Origin: PoT sp049331405 | GTDB taxonomy: Bacteria > Planctomycetota > Planctomycetia > Isosphaerales > Isosphaeraceae | Length of the DNA stretch: 64,000 nucleotides | Assembly (NCBI RefSeq): GCF_049331405.1 | Contig: NZ_CP186274.1 | Span: 1,612,001 to 1,676,000 of the forward strand | Direction of reading: 5' to 3' | In this document: positions 41,025-52,814 of the stretch, in pieces | Numbering within the stretch: the stretch's first letter is position 1 | Layout: each line of letters starts with the position of its first letter | Made by a program: the position numbers and the translations under genes | The notes under the pieces: model-generated | The model's input: the letters and a program-made list of their open reading frames with translations, nothing else | Databases searched by the model: none | What the model was told of the DNA's origin: nothing

Positions 41025-41657
41025 ATGCCCGACAACCGGCCCCCGGCGATGTTCCTGGCCGACTCGACCGGCCTCGACTTCCTGAACACGATCGCGACCC
41101 CGGCCGACCTTCCGGTGGAGTGGCTCGCGAATGGCGACGACCTGCTCGCCTGGCTCGAGCAGGCGCGGCTCGTCCCGCCGGAGGCCGCCTCGACGCTCCG
41201 GACCGGCTCCTTCCCCGGCGAGCTCGACGCCATCGCGTCCCAGGCCAGGTCCTTGCGCGAGTGGTTCCGCGGCTTCGTCAAGGCTCGCAAGGGGCGTCCG
41301 CTCCCCCCCGAGGCCCTGGCGGACCTCGCCCCGATCTCCCGGATCCTGGAGCGCGACGAGTCGTTCGAGACGATCGTCATGAGCCCCGATCGTCCCTCGG
41401 GTTTCGCGAGGGAGCGTCGTCGTCGCTGGCGGAGCCCCGACGCGCTCCTGATCCCGATCGCCGAGGCCCTCGCCGACCTCGTCTGCTCGGCCGATTTCTC
41501 CCTGGTCAAGTCCTGCGAAGGGCCCGCCTGCACCCTCCTGTTCCTCGACACCACCCAGGCTCGCGCCCGCCGCTGGTGCAGCATGGCCATCTGCGGCAAC
41601 CGCGCCAAGCAGGCCGCACACCGCGAACGCTCCCGCAAAACCGGCCAGGAATCATAA
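41025..41657 (+). CDS. CGNR zinc-finger (ABATE-domain) transcriptional regulator
   Basis: A 210-residue protein. I start at the ATG at 41025, which has GGAGAGG upstream and gives the family-typical opening RPPAMFLADSTGLDFLNTIA; an ATG at 40959 would add 22 residues. The ABATE domain spans most of the protein (about 5-150). The C-terminal CGNR finger reads KSCEGPACTLLFLD, then RRWCSMAICGNRAKQAAHRE, with the Cys-x(n)-Cys...CGNR zinc ligands. Family members are predicted transcriptional regulators. It is divergent from the alcohol dehydrogenase gene, with operator-like repeats on both sides. Confidence 0.9.
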   Translation: MPDNRPPAMFLADSTGLDFLNTIATPADLPVEWLANGDDLLAWLEQARLVPPEAASTLRTGSFPGELDAIASQARSLREWFRGFVKARKGRPLPPEALADLAPISRILERDESFETIVMSPDRPSGFARERRRRWRSPDALLIPIAEALADLVCSADFSLVKSCEGPACTLLFLDTTQARARRWCSMAICGNRAKQAAHRERSRKTGQES

Positions 41658-41684
41658 CCTCAGCAATTCATCTCATTCGGTTAC
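41654..41684. promoter_or_regulatory. Second operator-like site after the CGNR gene
   Basis: ATAACCTCAGCAAT...CGGTTAC has the same 31-base frame as 40889-40919 and matches it at 20 of 31 positions, with the conserved parts at the two outer ends. It overlaps the CGNR stop codon. The pair may be two binding sites flanking the regulator gene. Confidence 0.4.
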
Positions 41685-41780
41685 TTCGCGGCCGATCGGG
41701 TGGATTCCGAGGCCCCTCCGCCGTATCCGAAGGGGGACACCTCTTTTGATGGGATAGAAACGCGGCGCCGCGCATGGGCT

Positions 41781-42269
41781 TCAAGGGCTGGCGGGAGGCC
41801 TGCGGGCGAGGCGCATTGCGGTGAAGTGGGCCAGGACGCCGACGAGGGTGGGGATGACCAGGAGGGGTAAGCCGATCAGCACGATGCCATACGCGGTGTA
41901 AATCACCATATTGGCAGGCTCGCTAAGATTCAGGGCGATCCGGGTCACGTCCGGGCCTAGGGACACGAGGCCTTCGTGGACCAACGTGCTCAACCATTCG
42001 AAGAATCTGTGAAAAGGCCCCCTCACGCCGCTGTAGAGCAGCAGGACCAATGAGCCCGAGGCCAGGAAACCCAGCCAGAAAGGGCGCCGAGGCCCCCGGC
42101 GCGGGAAGGCCAGAAGGGCCGCGATCTGGAGGCAGGGGACGAGGGACAGTGCGCCCAGATCGTACGGCAATTCCGAGCGTCGATAGGTGATCCGCAACAG
42201 CCCGAAATCCAGGGCGAGGATCGCCGTCACGATCATGAGCTGGGCGATGGAAATCCGAGATCGTTCCAT
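41781..42269 (-). CDS. Multi-pass membrane protein of unknown function (pair member)
   Basis: A 162-residue protein from the ATG at 42269. The N-terminus SRISIAQLMIVTAILALDFG is the short planctomycete-type membrane start. Four hydrophobic segments span the protein (about residues 9-25, 39-52, 63-79 and 118-146), and it ends with an Arg-rich tail. Its neighbour at 42492-42950 has a similar N-terminus and size and is probably a diverged paralogue. No function is assigned. Confidence 0.6.
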   Translation of the reverse strand: MERSRISIAQLMIVTAILALDFGLLRITYRRSELPYDLGALSLVPCLQIAALLAFPRRGPRRPFWLGFLASGSLVLLLYSGVRGPFHRFFEWLSTLVHEGLVSLGPDVTRIALNLSEPANMVIYTAYGIVLIGLPLLVIPTLVGVLAHFTAMRLARRPPASP

Positions 42270-42491
42270 TCTCGGGGCACCCCTGGTTAAGGCCGACCGA
42301 TGCGCCGCGAGCCGGGCGGGGGCCGAGGCCCACAAGACATCCCGAACTCCCGGCATCAAGGCACGAACATCTCTCCGAAATACGTCTCGGCCCGGACGAA
42401 GTGTGAATGCATTCCGAAAATCCAGGGGCCGGTTTGTGAGGCCTTCGCCTCGCCGAGGGGCGTTGAAGATGGGACACAACGGGGTCGCCGC

Positions 42492-42950
42492 TTATCGCCG
42501 CTCGATGATGATCCGATATTTCGCGAGAAACCGGCCCGCGAGGGAGGCAACGAGCAGGACGGGCGTCGTGTAGCAGACGATGACGATGGAGATCAATAAG
42601 GCGACCTTCGTGGCCCCGTCGCCGGGGAGTATCCGCTCCAGGGGAATGACTGGTCCGAAGAATGTCTCCATGCAAGCCGCGCTCAGGAGGGCGTAGATCG
42701 CCACCATGATCCAGCCGACGGCGTGGAAACCGATCCAGAAGAATCTGGTGGGATTCGACCGGCCGAGCCTCGGCGCCGAGAGGATCAGGAGGTCGATCAT
42801 GGGGAGCGTGACGACGGCCAGGCCAAGAATCGGACCACTCGAATTCCAGAAGGCCCGGACGATCCCGAAGTTGATGGCGAGGAGGGAGACGATCGCCATC
42901 ATCAGACCGATCGTCAAGCGAGGGACGCGGGCCATCGGGTGATCCACCAT
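42492..42950 (-). CDS. Multi-pass membrane protein of unknown function (pair member)
   Basis: A 152-residue protein with four or five hydrophobic segments. The N-terminus VPRLTIGLMMAIVSLLAINF resembles that of the gene at 41781-42269. The other parts differ (ILSAPRLGRSNPTRFFWIG, then LLISIVIVCYTTPVLLVASL). The two genes are on the same strand, about 220 bases apart. No catalytic motif is seen. Confidence 0.6.
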   Translation of the reverse strand: MVDHPMARVPRLTIGLMMAIVSLLAINFGIVRAFWNSSGPILGLAVVTLPMIDLLILSAPRLGRSNPTRFFWIGFHAVGWIMVAIYALLSAACMETFFGPVIPLERILPGDGATKVALLISIVIVCYTTPVLLVASLAGRFLAKYRIIIERR

Positions 42951-43253
42951 CTTTCCGGGTGTAGAGCCTTGCGGACAGGCCCGAGCCGACTCGTCCGCCG
43001 GTCGGGGTCATCGGTTGATTCGGTGAGTACGTTACGCCGATCGGCACGGCCGATCAACCCGGGGCCGTCGCCGCCGCATAGCCGAGAGCCCGACACGTCG
43101 TGTGCATCCGGTGGACCCCATGCACCGAGCAAATTCCGAGATGCGTGTCGTCGGCGGGGAGCGAGACCGACGGTCTGACCACTCCGTCGGTCCCATTCGC
43201 GAGGGCCCGGCGGAGGGGGACCGCGCGCGGCTCATCGGGGCCGAGGCGGGGGA
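42951..43253. other. Short intergenic region
   Basis: About 300 bases between the transferase gene and the membrane-protein pair, all leftward. I see no gene, repeat or clear terminator; the promoter for the membrane pair is presumably here. Confidence 0.4.
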
Positions 43254-44588
43254 TCAATCGACGGGCCCCGGCACCGAGCCTCCCCCTCGCCATCGCGCGG
43301 AGCGATGGCGGACGGCGCCGATCGCATCGACGAGCGTCTTGGCGACCACGAGCACGCTGGGCGGCACCGCCGGCGCCGCGTAGCGCTCCCAGGCGAACGG
43401 GATCCAGACGACCACCAGGGCCACGCTGATCCACCACCAGAGGCAGACGACGGTATTGTGCGAGAACCGCCTCAGGCCGTCGACCGACTGCCAGGCCGCG
43501 GCGAGGACGACCGCGAGGAACGCCTCGGGCCGGATCCCGACGAGCTTGGCCACGGCCAGGAGCCGGTCCGCCCCCGGGTCGAGCCAGATATGCTTCCCGA
43601 GGAAGGCGACCTGGAGTTGGGCCGTCCTGCGATGCTCTTCCATCAGCGCGAAGAGCCCGGACCGGAGGTCCGGGTAGAGCGCCGGGTTGCTCCCCACGAA
43701 GACCGCCGCGGCGACGAGACCTCCGATCCCGAGGCCCACCGCCGGGGCCCTCGCCGATCGACCGGCGGGTCCGATGGCCCGGACGACCAGGCGGAGCCAG
43801 ACGACGCCCGCCAGGGCGGCGACCACCAGCGCGTTCATCTTCGACCCGCACGCGAGGGCGAGGGCCAGCCCCGTCGCGATCCCGAGCCCCGTCGTCGCCG
43901 CCCGCGAGCGCCCGGGACCGCCGAAGGCCGGCCGGAGTGTCGCCAGCAGCAGCCGTACGGCCACGATCGAGAAGAAGAGCGCGATGATGTCGACCAGGGT
44001 GCGCGCGTAGGCCAGGATGATGATCGGGTGGCTCGCGAACGCCAGCGAGGCGATCGCCCCGGTCGCCCGACCCGAGCAGGCCCGGCCGATCGAGGCGACC
44101 CCCAGCGCGGAGCCGAACCCCAGCAGGATCACCAGGGCCCGGCCGATATAGAGTTCGGTCGGGCGGATAGGTCGGTAGGTCGCCAGCCGCACGGACCGCT
44201 CGACGCCAGGCGTCATCCGGTCCACCACCGCCTGTCGCTTTGCCCGGTCCTCGCCCTCGCCCCACTCCCAGAACGTCAGGTAGTACGACCCGAGGGCGTC
44301 GAGCGTCTTCACCCGGATCCCCCCCGCGTAGAGCGCGGCCCCGATGAGGTACTTGCCCATCGGCGGGTTCTCGCGGGCCGGCAGCAGCCGCCAGTCGGGG
44401 TGGTCAAGCTCGCCGCGGACGACGGCCAGGTCGAAGTAGTAAGCCGACCCGATCCAGTAGACCTCGTCGACGTGCGGCCGTTCGTCGCCGAAGGAGAGCA
44501 GGCCGAGGCCCCCGACGATCGCCAGCAGTGCCAGCGTCGTCGCCGCCCGGACGGCCCGCCGCCACCTCTCACCTCGCCGATCATCCAT
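43254..44588 (-). CDS. GT39-like membrane glycosyltransferase
   Basis: A 444-residue multi-pass protein with about ten hydrophobic segments. After the first helix (about 17-33) the luminal loop carries HVDEVYWIGSAYYFDLAVV and ENPPMGKYLIGAALYAGG, matching the PMT/GT39 pattern (D-E pair, then HPPLGKxLI). Later helices include ALVILLGFGSALGVASIGRA and GIATGLALALACGSKMNALV (the SK motif after the helix is also typical). Such enzymes transfer a sugar from a polyprenyl phosphate to protein or lipid on the outer face. Acceptor and sugar are unknown. Confidence 0.75.
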   Translation of the reverse strand: MDDRRGERWRRAVRAATTLALLAIVGGLGLLSFGDERPHVDEVYWIGSAYYFDLAVVRGELDHPDWRLLPARENPPMGKYLIGAALYAGGIRVKTLDALGSYYLTFWEWGEGEDRAKRQAVVDRMTPGVERSVRLATYRPIRPTELYIGRALVILLGFGSALGVASIGRACSGRATGAIASLAFASHPIIILAYARTLVDIIALFFSIVAVRLLLATLRPAFGGPGRSRAATTGLGIATGLALALACGSKMNALVVAALAGVVWLRLVVRAIGPAGRSARAPAVGLGIGGLVAAAVFVGSNPALYPDLRSGLFALMEEHRRTAQLQVAFLGKHIWLDPGADRLLAVAKLVGIRPEAFLAVVLAAAWQSVDGLRRFSHNTVVCLWWWISVALVVVWIPFAWERYAAPAVPPSVLVVAKTLVDAIGAVRHRSARWRGGGSVPGPVD

Positions 44589-45409
44589 GGCCCCCTCCGC
44601 CGATCGACATCGGGTGACGGCCCCCGTCCCCGCCGAATATCCCAGTTCTAACGGTTTCGGTCTTTCGTCACAACGGGGCGGCTCGCCTGCACGGCCTGCG
44701 ATGGATCGGATGAGAAGGGGCGGGTCCGGACGGAAGTGACCCTATCTCGGCAAGACTTCCCAGGCGTCGAGTAGGAGTTCGGCGATCCGACTCGCCGCAG
44801 GGGTGCGGGGTCGATCCGGTACGGCCGCGCGATCCACGCCAATGCCGCATGAGCACGTCCCGCGCATGGGTCATGCATCAAACTTCAGCACGATGCATTG
44901 TGTGTATTTATTCATAATATGAAAGATCTTCCGATTGGGAACACCCGAGGGATAGTCCGCCAGGATCCGGGTCGGACGCTTGGCGCTGGGATCGGCCGTG
45001 TGGTCGTAGGCCACGAAGCGGTGGAGATCCTCACCCGGAGAGGTCCTGAGCCGGCCTGCAGCCACTCTTTTTATTAAGACGATTTAATTTTCGTATGTAT
45101 CCATAAAATTCCCCTTCTGTCGGGGGCGTGATGAATTCCCTTGCATCCGAGCGGCCCGACGGGAACGATCGTAGCGATCGACGCCTTGTTTGATCCGGAG
45201 GCGCCGATTTTCGAGCCGATGACGAGGCCGCGAGTCCCGCGTCCGGCCCGGATCGAGAGCGAGCGAGCGAAGGGGTCTCCTCAACGTCTCGCCGAATTCC
45301 TCGATCGACGATCGGGCCGGGATTCGGGCCCGACGCTGCCCGTCCGCGACGCCTATCGGTTTGACCGGCAACTCTCCCTGATCCGACTCTCCAGCTCCCG
45401 GAGGCCACG
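44589..45409. other. Long intergenic region with AT-rich islands and a possible gene fragment
   Basis: No intact gene is seen. There are two AT-rich islands (about 44,875-44,930 and 45,060-45,115) in otherwise GC-rich DNA. Between them, on the minus strand, a short frame reads EDLHRFVAYDHTADPSAKRP then RILADYPSGVPNRKIFHI, which has protein-like composition and may be a decayed gene fragment. The right end carries the promoter region of the aldehyde dehydrogenase. Confidence 0.45.
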
Positions 45410-46945
45410 ATGAGCACCCTGGCTGCCCCTGATCGGTCGGTTGCAACATCCTCGCGTTCGGATTCCTCGCTGAATCTGATCGGCGGGACCTGGGTCGAGG
45501 GACGCGGGGCCGCGAGCCGCGACATCTACAATCCGGCGGACTCGGCCGAGATGGTGGCGCCGGTGCGCGAGGCCTCGCCGGAGCAGGTGGACGAGGCCTG
45601 CGCCGCCGCGGCAAGGGCCTTCCCGGGCTGGCGCGCGACGCCGGCGCCGGATCGGGCGCACGTCCTGTTCAAGTTCCGGGAGTTGCTGGAGAAGAACTTC
45701 TCGGACATCGCACGCAGCATCGTCCGCGAGAACGGCAAGCTGCTGGGAGAGGCGCGAGGCTCGCTGCGGCGCGGGCTCGACGTGGTCGACTTCGCCTGCG
45801 GCATCCCCTCCCAGATGATGGGGCAGGCCCTCTCCGACGTTTCCAGGGATGTCGACTGCCTCACCCTCCGCGAGCCGTTGGGCGTGGTGGTCGGGATCCC
45901 GCCGTTCAATTTCCCGGCCCTGATCCCGCTGTGGATGATGTCGGTCGCGGTCGCCTGCGGGAACACGTTCCTCCTCAAGCCCGCCGAGAAGGCGCCTCTC
46001 ACCGGCACTCGCCTCGTGGAGATGTTCGCCGAGGCCGGCCTGCCGGAGGGGGTCGTCGGCGTCGTGCAGGGGAGCAAGGACGTCAGCGAACGGCTCATCG
46101 CCAGCCCGCACGTCCGGGCGATTTCCTTCGTCGGCACGTCCGCCGTGGCGGAGTCCGTCTACGGCTTCGCGGCGGCCCACGGCAAGCGGATCCAGGCGCA
46201 CGGCGGGGCGAAGAACCACCTGCTCATCCTGCCCGATGCCGACCTCGCGCGAATCCTGCCCGACCTGATCGGCTCGTGCTTCGGGTCCGCCGGACAGCGC
46301 TGCCTCGCCGGGAGCGTGCTGGTGGTCGCCGGCGATCGGGGGCGGCAGGACGCCGTCGTCGATGCCTTCATCCGCTCCGCGAGCGAACTCAAGCCGGGAG
46401 ACGGCCTGGACGAAACCGCGACGCTCCCTCCCGTGGTGAACCCGGTTCAAGAAAAGCGGCTCCGGGCCGCCATCGAGCGGGGCGTGGCGGAAGGCGCCCG
46501 ACTCCGCCTCGACGGCCGCTCCCAGGCCGTGCCCGACAGGCCGAGGGGATGCTTCCTGGGGCCGACTATCTTCGACGAAGTGACGCCGGATATGTTCATC
46601 GGCCGCGAGGAGATCTTCGGCCCGGTGGTGAGCGTGATGCGCGCCCCGGACCTGGACGCGGCGATCACGCTGGCGAACCGCAGCCGCTACGGCAACACGG
46701 CCTGCGTCTTCACGGAATCGGGGGCCTCGGCCCGCACCTTCCGCGAACGCGTCCAGGCCGGGATGCTCGGCATCAACGTCGGCGTGCCGGCCCCGATGGG
46801 CTTCTTCCCGTTCGGCGGCTGGAAGGATTCGATCTATGGTTATCACAACACGCAGGGGGCCGACGCCGTCTCCTTCTACACGCGGAAGAAAGTGATCACG
46901 GAACGCTGGTTCGGTTCCGAGGCCCCCGCGGATGGCTGGATCTGA
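45410..46945 (+). CDS. mmsA: CoA-acylating methylmalonate-semialdehyde dehydrogenase
   Basis: A 511-residue aldehyde dehydrogenase with GGAGG five bases before the ATG. Family features include REPLGVVVGIPPFNFPALIP, KPAEKAPLTG, SFVGTSAVAESVY and the catalytic Cys298 in GSAGQRCLAGS. The position that in ordinary aldehyde dehydrogenases holds the general-base Glu reads AHGGAKNHLLI; that substitution is diagnostic of the methylmalonate-semialdehyde type. The enzyme converts methylmalonate semialdehyde or malonate semialdehyde plus CoA and NAD to propionyl-CoA or acetyl-CoA, in valine, beta-alanine or inositol breakdown. It stands alone here, not in a valine operon. Confidence 0.93.
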   Translation: MSTLAAPDRSVATSSRSDSSLNLIGGTWVEGRGAASRDIYNPADSAEMVAPVREASPEQVDEACAAAARAFPGWRATPAPDRAHVLFKFRELLEKNFSDIARSIVRENGKLLGEARGSLRRGLDVVDFACGIPSQMMGQALSDVSRDVDCLTLREPLGVVVGIPPFNFPALIPLWMMSVAVACGNTFLLKPAEKAPLTGTRLVEMFAEAGLPEGVVGVVQGSKDVSERLIASPHVRAISFVGTSAVAESVYGFAAAHGKRIQAHGGAKNHLLILPDADLARILPDLIGSCFGSAGQRCLAGSVLVVAGDRGRQDAVVDAFIRSASELKPGDGLDETATLPPVVNPVQEKRLRAAIERGVAEGARLRLDGRSQAVPDRPRGCFLGPTIFDEVTPDMFIGREEIFGPVVSVMRAPDLDAAITLANRSRYGNTACVFTESGASARTFRERVQAGMLGINVGVPAPMGFFPFGGWKDSIYGYHNTQGADAVSFYTRKKVITERWFGSEAPADGWI

Positions 46946-46975
46946 TGTCGTCGGCGATCCGGGTCGTCGAGCCAT

Positions 46976-47200
46976 TCACTCGACGGCCTCCTCCTCCTCC
47001 TCGGGCACGATCGGCCTGACTTTCAGGACATGCCCGCCCTCGTAGCTGATGCGGACGTTATAGAAGAGGGTCAGCCCGGGTTCGACCCGGAACGCGGGGG
47101 GCACGACCAGCACGACGAACTTTTCATCGGGGACGTCGCGGAGGATCTCCTTGAGTTGACCGACCGTGAGCATCGGCGGACGTGCTGCTGCGCTATCCAT
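46976..47200 (-). CDS. Small hypothetical protein
   Basis: A 74-residue protein from the ATG at 47200, which has GGAGGGG ahead of it; a longer start at 47257 is less likely. It begins MDSAAARPPMLTVGQLKEIL and continues KFVVLVVPPAFRVEPGLTL, with an acidic C-terminus PIVPEEEEEAVE. The LTVGQLKEIL...D.P.D....V pattern resembles small proteins of unknown function elsewhere. It is convergent with the aldehyde dehydrogenase, about 30 bases away. Confidence 0.6.
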   Translation of the reverse strand: MDSAAARPPMLTVGQLKEILRDVPDEKFVVLVVPPAFRVEPGLTLFYNVRISYEGGHVLKVRPIVPEEEEEAVE

Positions 47201-47575
47201 CGGCCCCTCCCGGCGCTGGAGTGCGGATTCTGCTAATGATCGAACAGAATTCAACATTCGTTTGAATGAGCATCATTTCGAAAATAAAAGTTTGTCGGAT
47301 CGTGCGGTCGGGCGAAACGGATGGGGTCGATTTTATCGAGGTCCGGCGGGTCGTCGAGGTGAAACCGGGCATCGCACCGTGGCATTATCGCTGGGGAGCG
47401 TGCGACCCCAGCCGCATATCCCACCAGGAGCACAGGCTTTTCGATCATCAAGGTCGAATGATGTGTCCGATGCCGGGAATCTTCGATGGGTGTGGGGGAT
47501 GTCCGAGATCGTCCGCCTCGATCTTGAGGGGATGGGATCCAGGCGATCGCGAATGGCCGGGGCCGATTGCATTTT

Positions 47576-47621
47576 GCCTCTTGTCGCTGCGCGACCCCGA
47601 TTGTTCCAATCGCGGCTACCC
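47576..47621 (-). repeat. Dispersed two-hairpin element, copy C
   Basis: Same pattern as copy A: GGGTAGCC, first stem CGATTG-GAA-CAATCG (minus-strand reading), the invariant GGTCGCGCAGCGAC, then AAGAGGC. Copies C and D are in tandem. The 5' flank (CGGCCGAGGCAAGGTTCT) differs from the CATATTCAA flank of B, D and E. Confidence 0.8.
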
Positions 47622-47734
47622 AGAACCTTGCCTCGGCCGGGCTTTGCCGACATGCTCTCATCGTTCCCGCGCCCCTGGAGATGTGCGGGAAAAACGCGGA
47701 AGGCCCCTCGGTTCGGCCGGGGATGGCGCGGATG

Positions 47735-47780
47735 ACCTCTTGTCGCTGCGCGACCCAGGTTGTGCCAACCTGGGATACCC
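47735..47780 (-). repeat. Dispersed two-hairpin element, copy D (compensated stem)
   Basis: The most diverged copy: GGGTAT, then the first stem CCCAGGTTG-GCA-CAACCTGGG, a perfect 9-bp helix. Two of its base pairs differ from the other copies on both sides of the stem, keeping the pairing (C-G to A-T and A-T to G-C), and a mismatch in the others is a C-G pair here. The second hairpin GTCGC-GCA-GCGAC is unchanged. Confidence 0.8.
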
Positions 47781-47930
47781 TTAAATATGATGAACCAGAA
47801 TCTATTCTGGGACAATCACTCGGGGTCGGCAGGAACCGAGAACCGGCCGAGGTTTGGGGACGGCCGCTCGCGGTGGTTGAGGATCGCGAAGCGGCCGAGG
47901 TCCAGGAGAGGGACGGCTCGGAGGGGAAGG

Positions 47931-48392
47931 TCACTTGCCCTCGGGCCAGCGGCGGGTGGCCTCGAGGGGTTCGCCGGTCTCGAGGAGGCTCTTGAGGCTC
48001 GCGAGGATCGCGGGCCAGCCGTTGGTGACGGCCTGGATCAGCTTCGATTCGGGGCGGGGCATCTCGTGGATGAGGGTCAGCTTGACGGCGTCGCCCTGGG
48101 GCTCGAGCTCGTAGGTCAACTGCGAGTGGCCCTCGAGGTGGAGTTCGGGGCGGAACTCGTTGCGCCACGAGAGGACGAGGCGGCGCGGAGGGTCGATGGA
48201 GACGACCTCGCCGCTGTCTGCGACGCGGCCGTCGGGGATCATCGCCTTCCACGAGGCGCCGGGCGTCCAGGCGCAGTCCTGCCAGGTCTCGCACCAGTAG
48301 CGTCGCGTGAACTCGGGGTCGATCAGGGCCTGCCAGAGCTTCTCCGGCGTCGTCCGAATGTAGGTCACATATACGAATCGCGACTCAGCCAT
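47931..48392 (-). CDS. SRPBCC (AHSA1-type) protein
   Basis: A 153-residue protein of the START-like SRPBCC superfamily. It begins ESRFVYVTYIRTTPEKLWQA and LIDPEFTRRYWCETWQ, and continues with PGASWKAMIPDG, PPRRLVLSWRNEF and SQLTYELEPQGDAVKLTLIHEM, ending with the C-terminal helix GWPAILASLKSLLETG. The fold makes a hydrophobic ligand cavity. It overlaps the upstream ArsR-type gene by 8 bases, the usual ArsR-SRPBCC pairing seen in many bacteria, so the two are co-expressed. Confidence 0.9.
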   Translation of the reverse strand: MAESRFVYVTYIRTTPEKLWQALIDPEFTRRYWCETWQDCAWTPGASWKAMIPDGRVADSGEVVSIDPPRRLVLSWRNEFRPELHLEGHSQLTYELEPQGDAVKLTLIHEMPRPESKLIQAVTNGWPAILASLKSLLETGEPLEATRRWPEGK

Positions 48393-48714
48393 CGTCCTGT
48401 CCCTCCAGCTTCGCCTTCAGGTCCGCGAGGGCTTGCAGCCGCCCCCGCTCGAACTTGCCGATCCAGCGCTCGGAGATCTCGTGGATCGGCACCGGGTTGA
48501 GGTAGTGCAGCTTCTCCCGGCCCTTCCAGACCACCACCACGAGGTTCGCCGCCTCCAGGACCGCCAGGTGCTTCGTCACCGCCTGCCTCGAGATCGCCAG
48601 GTGCTCGCAGAGCTGACCCAGCGTCTGGCCGTTCTCGGCGCGCAGGCGGTCCAGCAAGAGCCGCCGGCCGGCGTCCGCCAGCGCCTTGAATACCCTGTCC
48701 ATGTCCTCGTCCAT
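48385..48714 (-). CDS. ArsR-family transcriptional regulator
   Basis: A 109-residue winged helix-turn-helix protein from the ATG at 48714 (MDEDMDRVFKALADAGRRLL); an upstream ATG at 48744 is possible. The DNA-binding helices are TLGQLCEHLAISRQAVTKHL and the wing is ANLVVVVWKGREKLHYLNPV, which is the ArsR-type core without metal-binding Cys. It probably represses the operon with the SRPBCC gene. The short promoter region upstream contains a GGTTGCAT-type direct or inverted pair (TGCAACTTAAAGGTTGCA) at about 48,725-48,742. Confidence 0.9.
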   Translation of the reverse strand: MDEDMDRVFKALADAGRRLLLDRLRAENGQTLGQLCEHLAISRQAVTKHLAVLEAANLVVVVWKGREKLHYLNPVPIHEISERWIGKFERGRLQALADLKAKLEGQDDG

Positions 48715-48724
48715 ACGCCCTATT

Positions 48725-48742
48725 ATGCAACTTAAAGGTTGC
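48725..48742. promoter_or_regulatory. Inverted repeat before the ArsR gene
   Basis: TGCAAC and GTTGCA form a perfect 6-base inverted repeat with a 6-base centre, just upstream of the ArsR start and around the alternative ATG at 48744. This is a typical size for an ArsR-type operator controlling its own operon. Confidence 0.5.
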
Positions 48743-49307
48743 ATGTCAAGCGGGCGAGGCGGGGGGGGTAATCTGGAAACGTATCGAGATGCGGTAACGC
48801 GTTGACCCCGCCCCGGCTAGCGATCGACGCCCTTTAAGCGAGCGGCACCGATATTGCATGAGATCTTGCGGCCCGCACGGGCGGGTGATCCGGCCTTGGC
48901 GAGCAAGGCCTGGTCGTGGTCTCATGAGCGGAGTCGCCCGTCCGGTATGGGATTCGAGCGGAGAGGATGCGCGACGACCCCGCCATTCGGCCCAGGGATC
49001 CCGACGAGGGCGAGCCCGACGGCCCCCGCCCGGGTCTTTCGCGAGCGAGAAAGGCCGGTTTTCCCCCGGGTCGGCCCGTCGTCGAGCCTCCCCGAGGCGG
49101 TGGATCTCTCCGGGTGGGACTGCCGTCGGGTCGTCCGAAATGTGAGAGAGTCAGTCCGAGCTTCGAGAATCAGGCAGGCAAGGGAATTAGTCAGGCGAGC
49201 CGAAGACCGACCGACCGATTTCGCCCCGAGACGGCCCCGCGTGCAACGCCGCAAGCGAGGCTCCCGCAATGTTTTCCGCTTTCCATAGTGACGGACCCGG
49301 ATAATCG
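48743..49307. other. Long intergenic region upstream of the signalling operon
   Basis: Divergent region between the ArsR gene and the hybrid kinase operon. I see no gene; frames on both strands are low in protein character. The promoter of the four-gene operon should lie here, but no specific motif was identified. Confidence 0.5.

Positions 49308-52810
<3,503 letters not shown>

Positions 52811-52814
<4 letters not shown>

Larger units (their letters stand above)
47201..47930. other. Long intergenic region with two tandem dispersed repeats
   Basis: No convincing gene. It holds copies C (47576-47621) and D (47735-47780) of the dispersed two-hairpin element, both in the minus orientation and about 110 bases apart. 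A flank after copy C is shared with the truncated copy near 16.15-16.2 kb. An AT-rich patch (about 47,240-47,300) near the start of the leftward small gene may be its promoter. Confidence 0.6.

Noticed and set aside
43305..44651. A 448-residue open frame opposite the glycosyltransferase
   Set aside because: Highly charged, Asp/Arg-rich and repetitive, typical of a reverse-strand shadow; the minus strand has membrane helices and GT39 motifs.
45353..46975. A 540-residue open frame opposite the aldehyde dehydrogenase
   Set aside because: Shadow frame common in GC-rich genes; the plus strand encodes a full enzyme.
47576..47780. CRISPR-like array from copies C and D
   Set aside because: Only two copies here, with a long unequal spacer, a diverged second copy and scattered single copies elsewhere; no cas gene.
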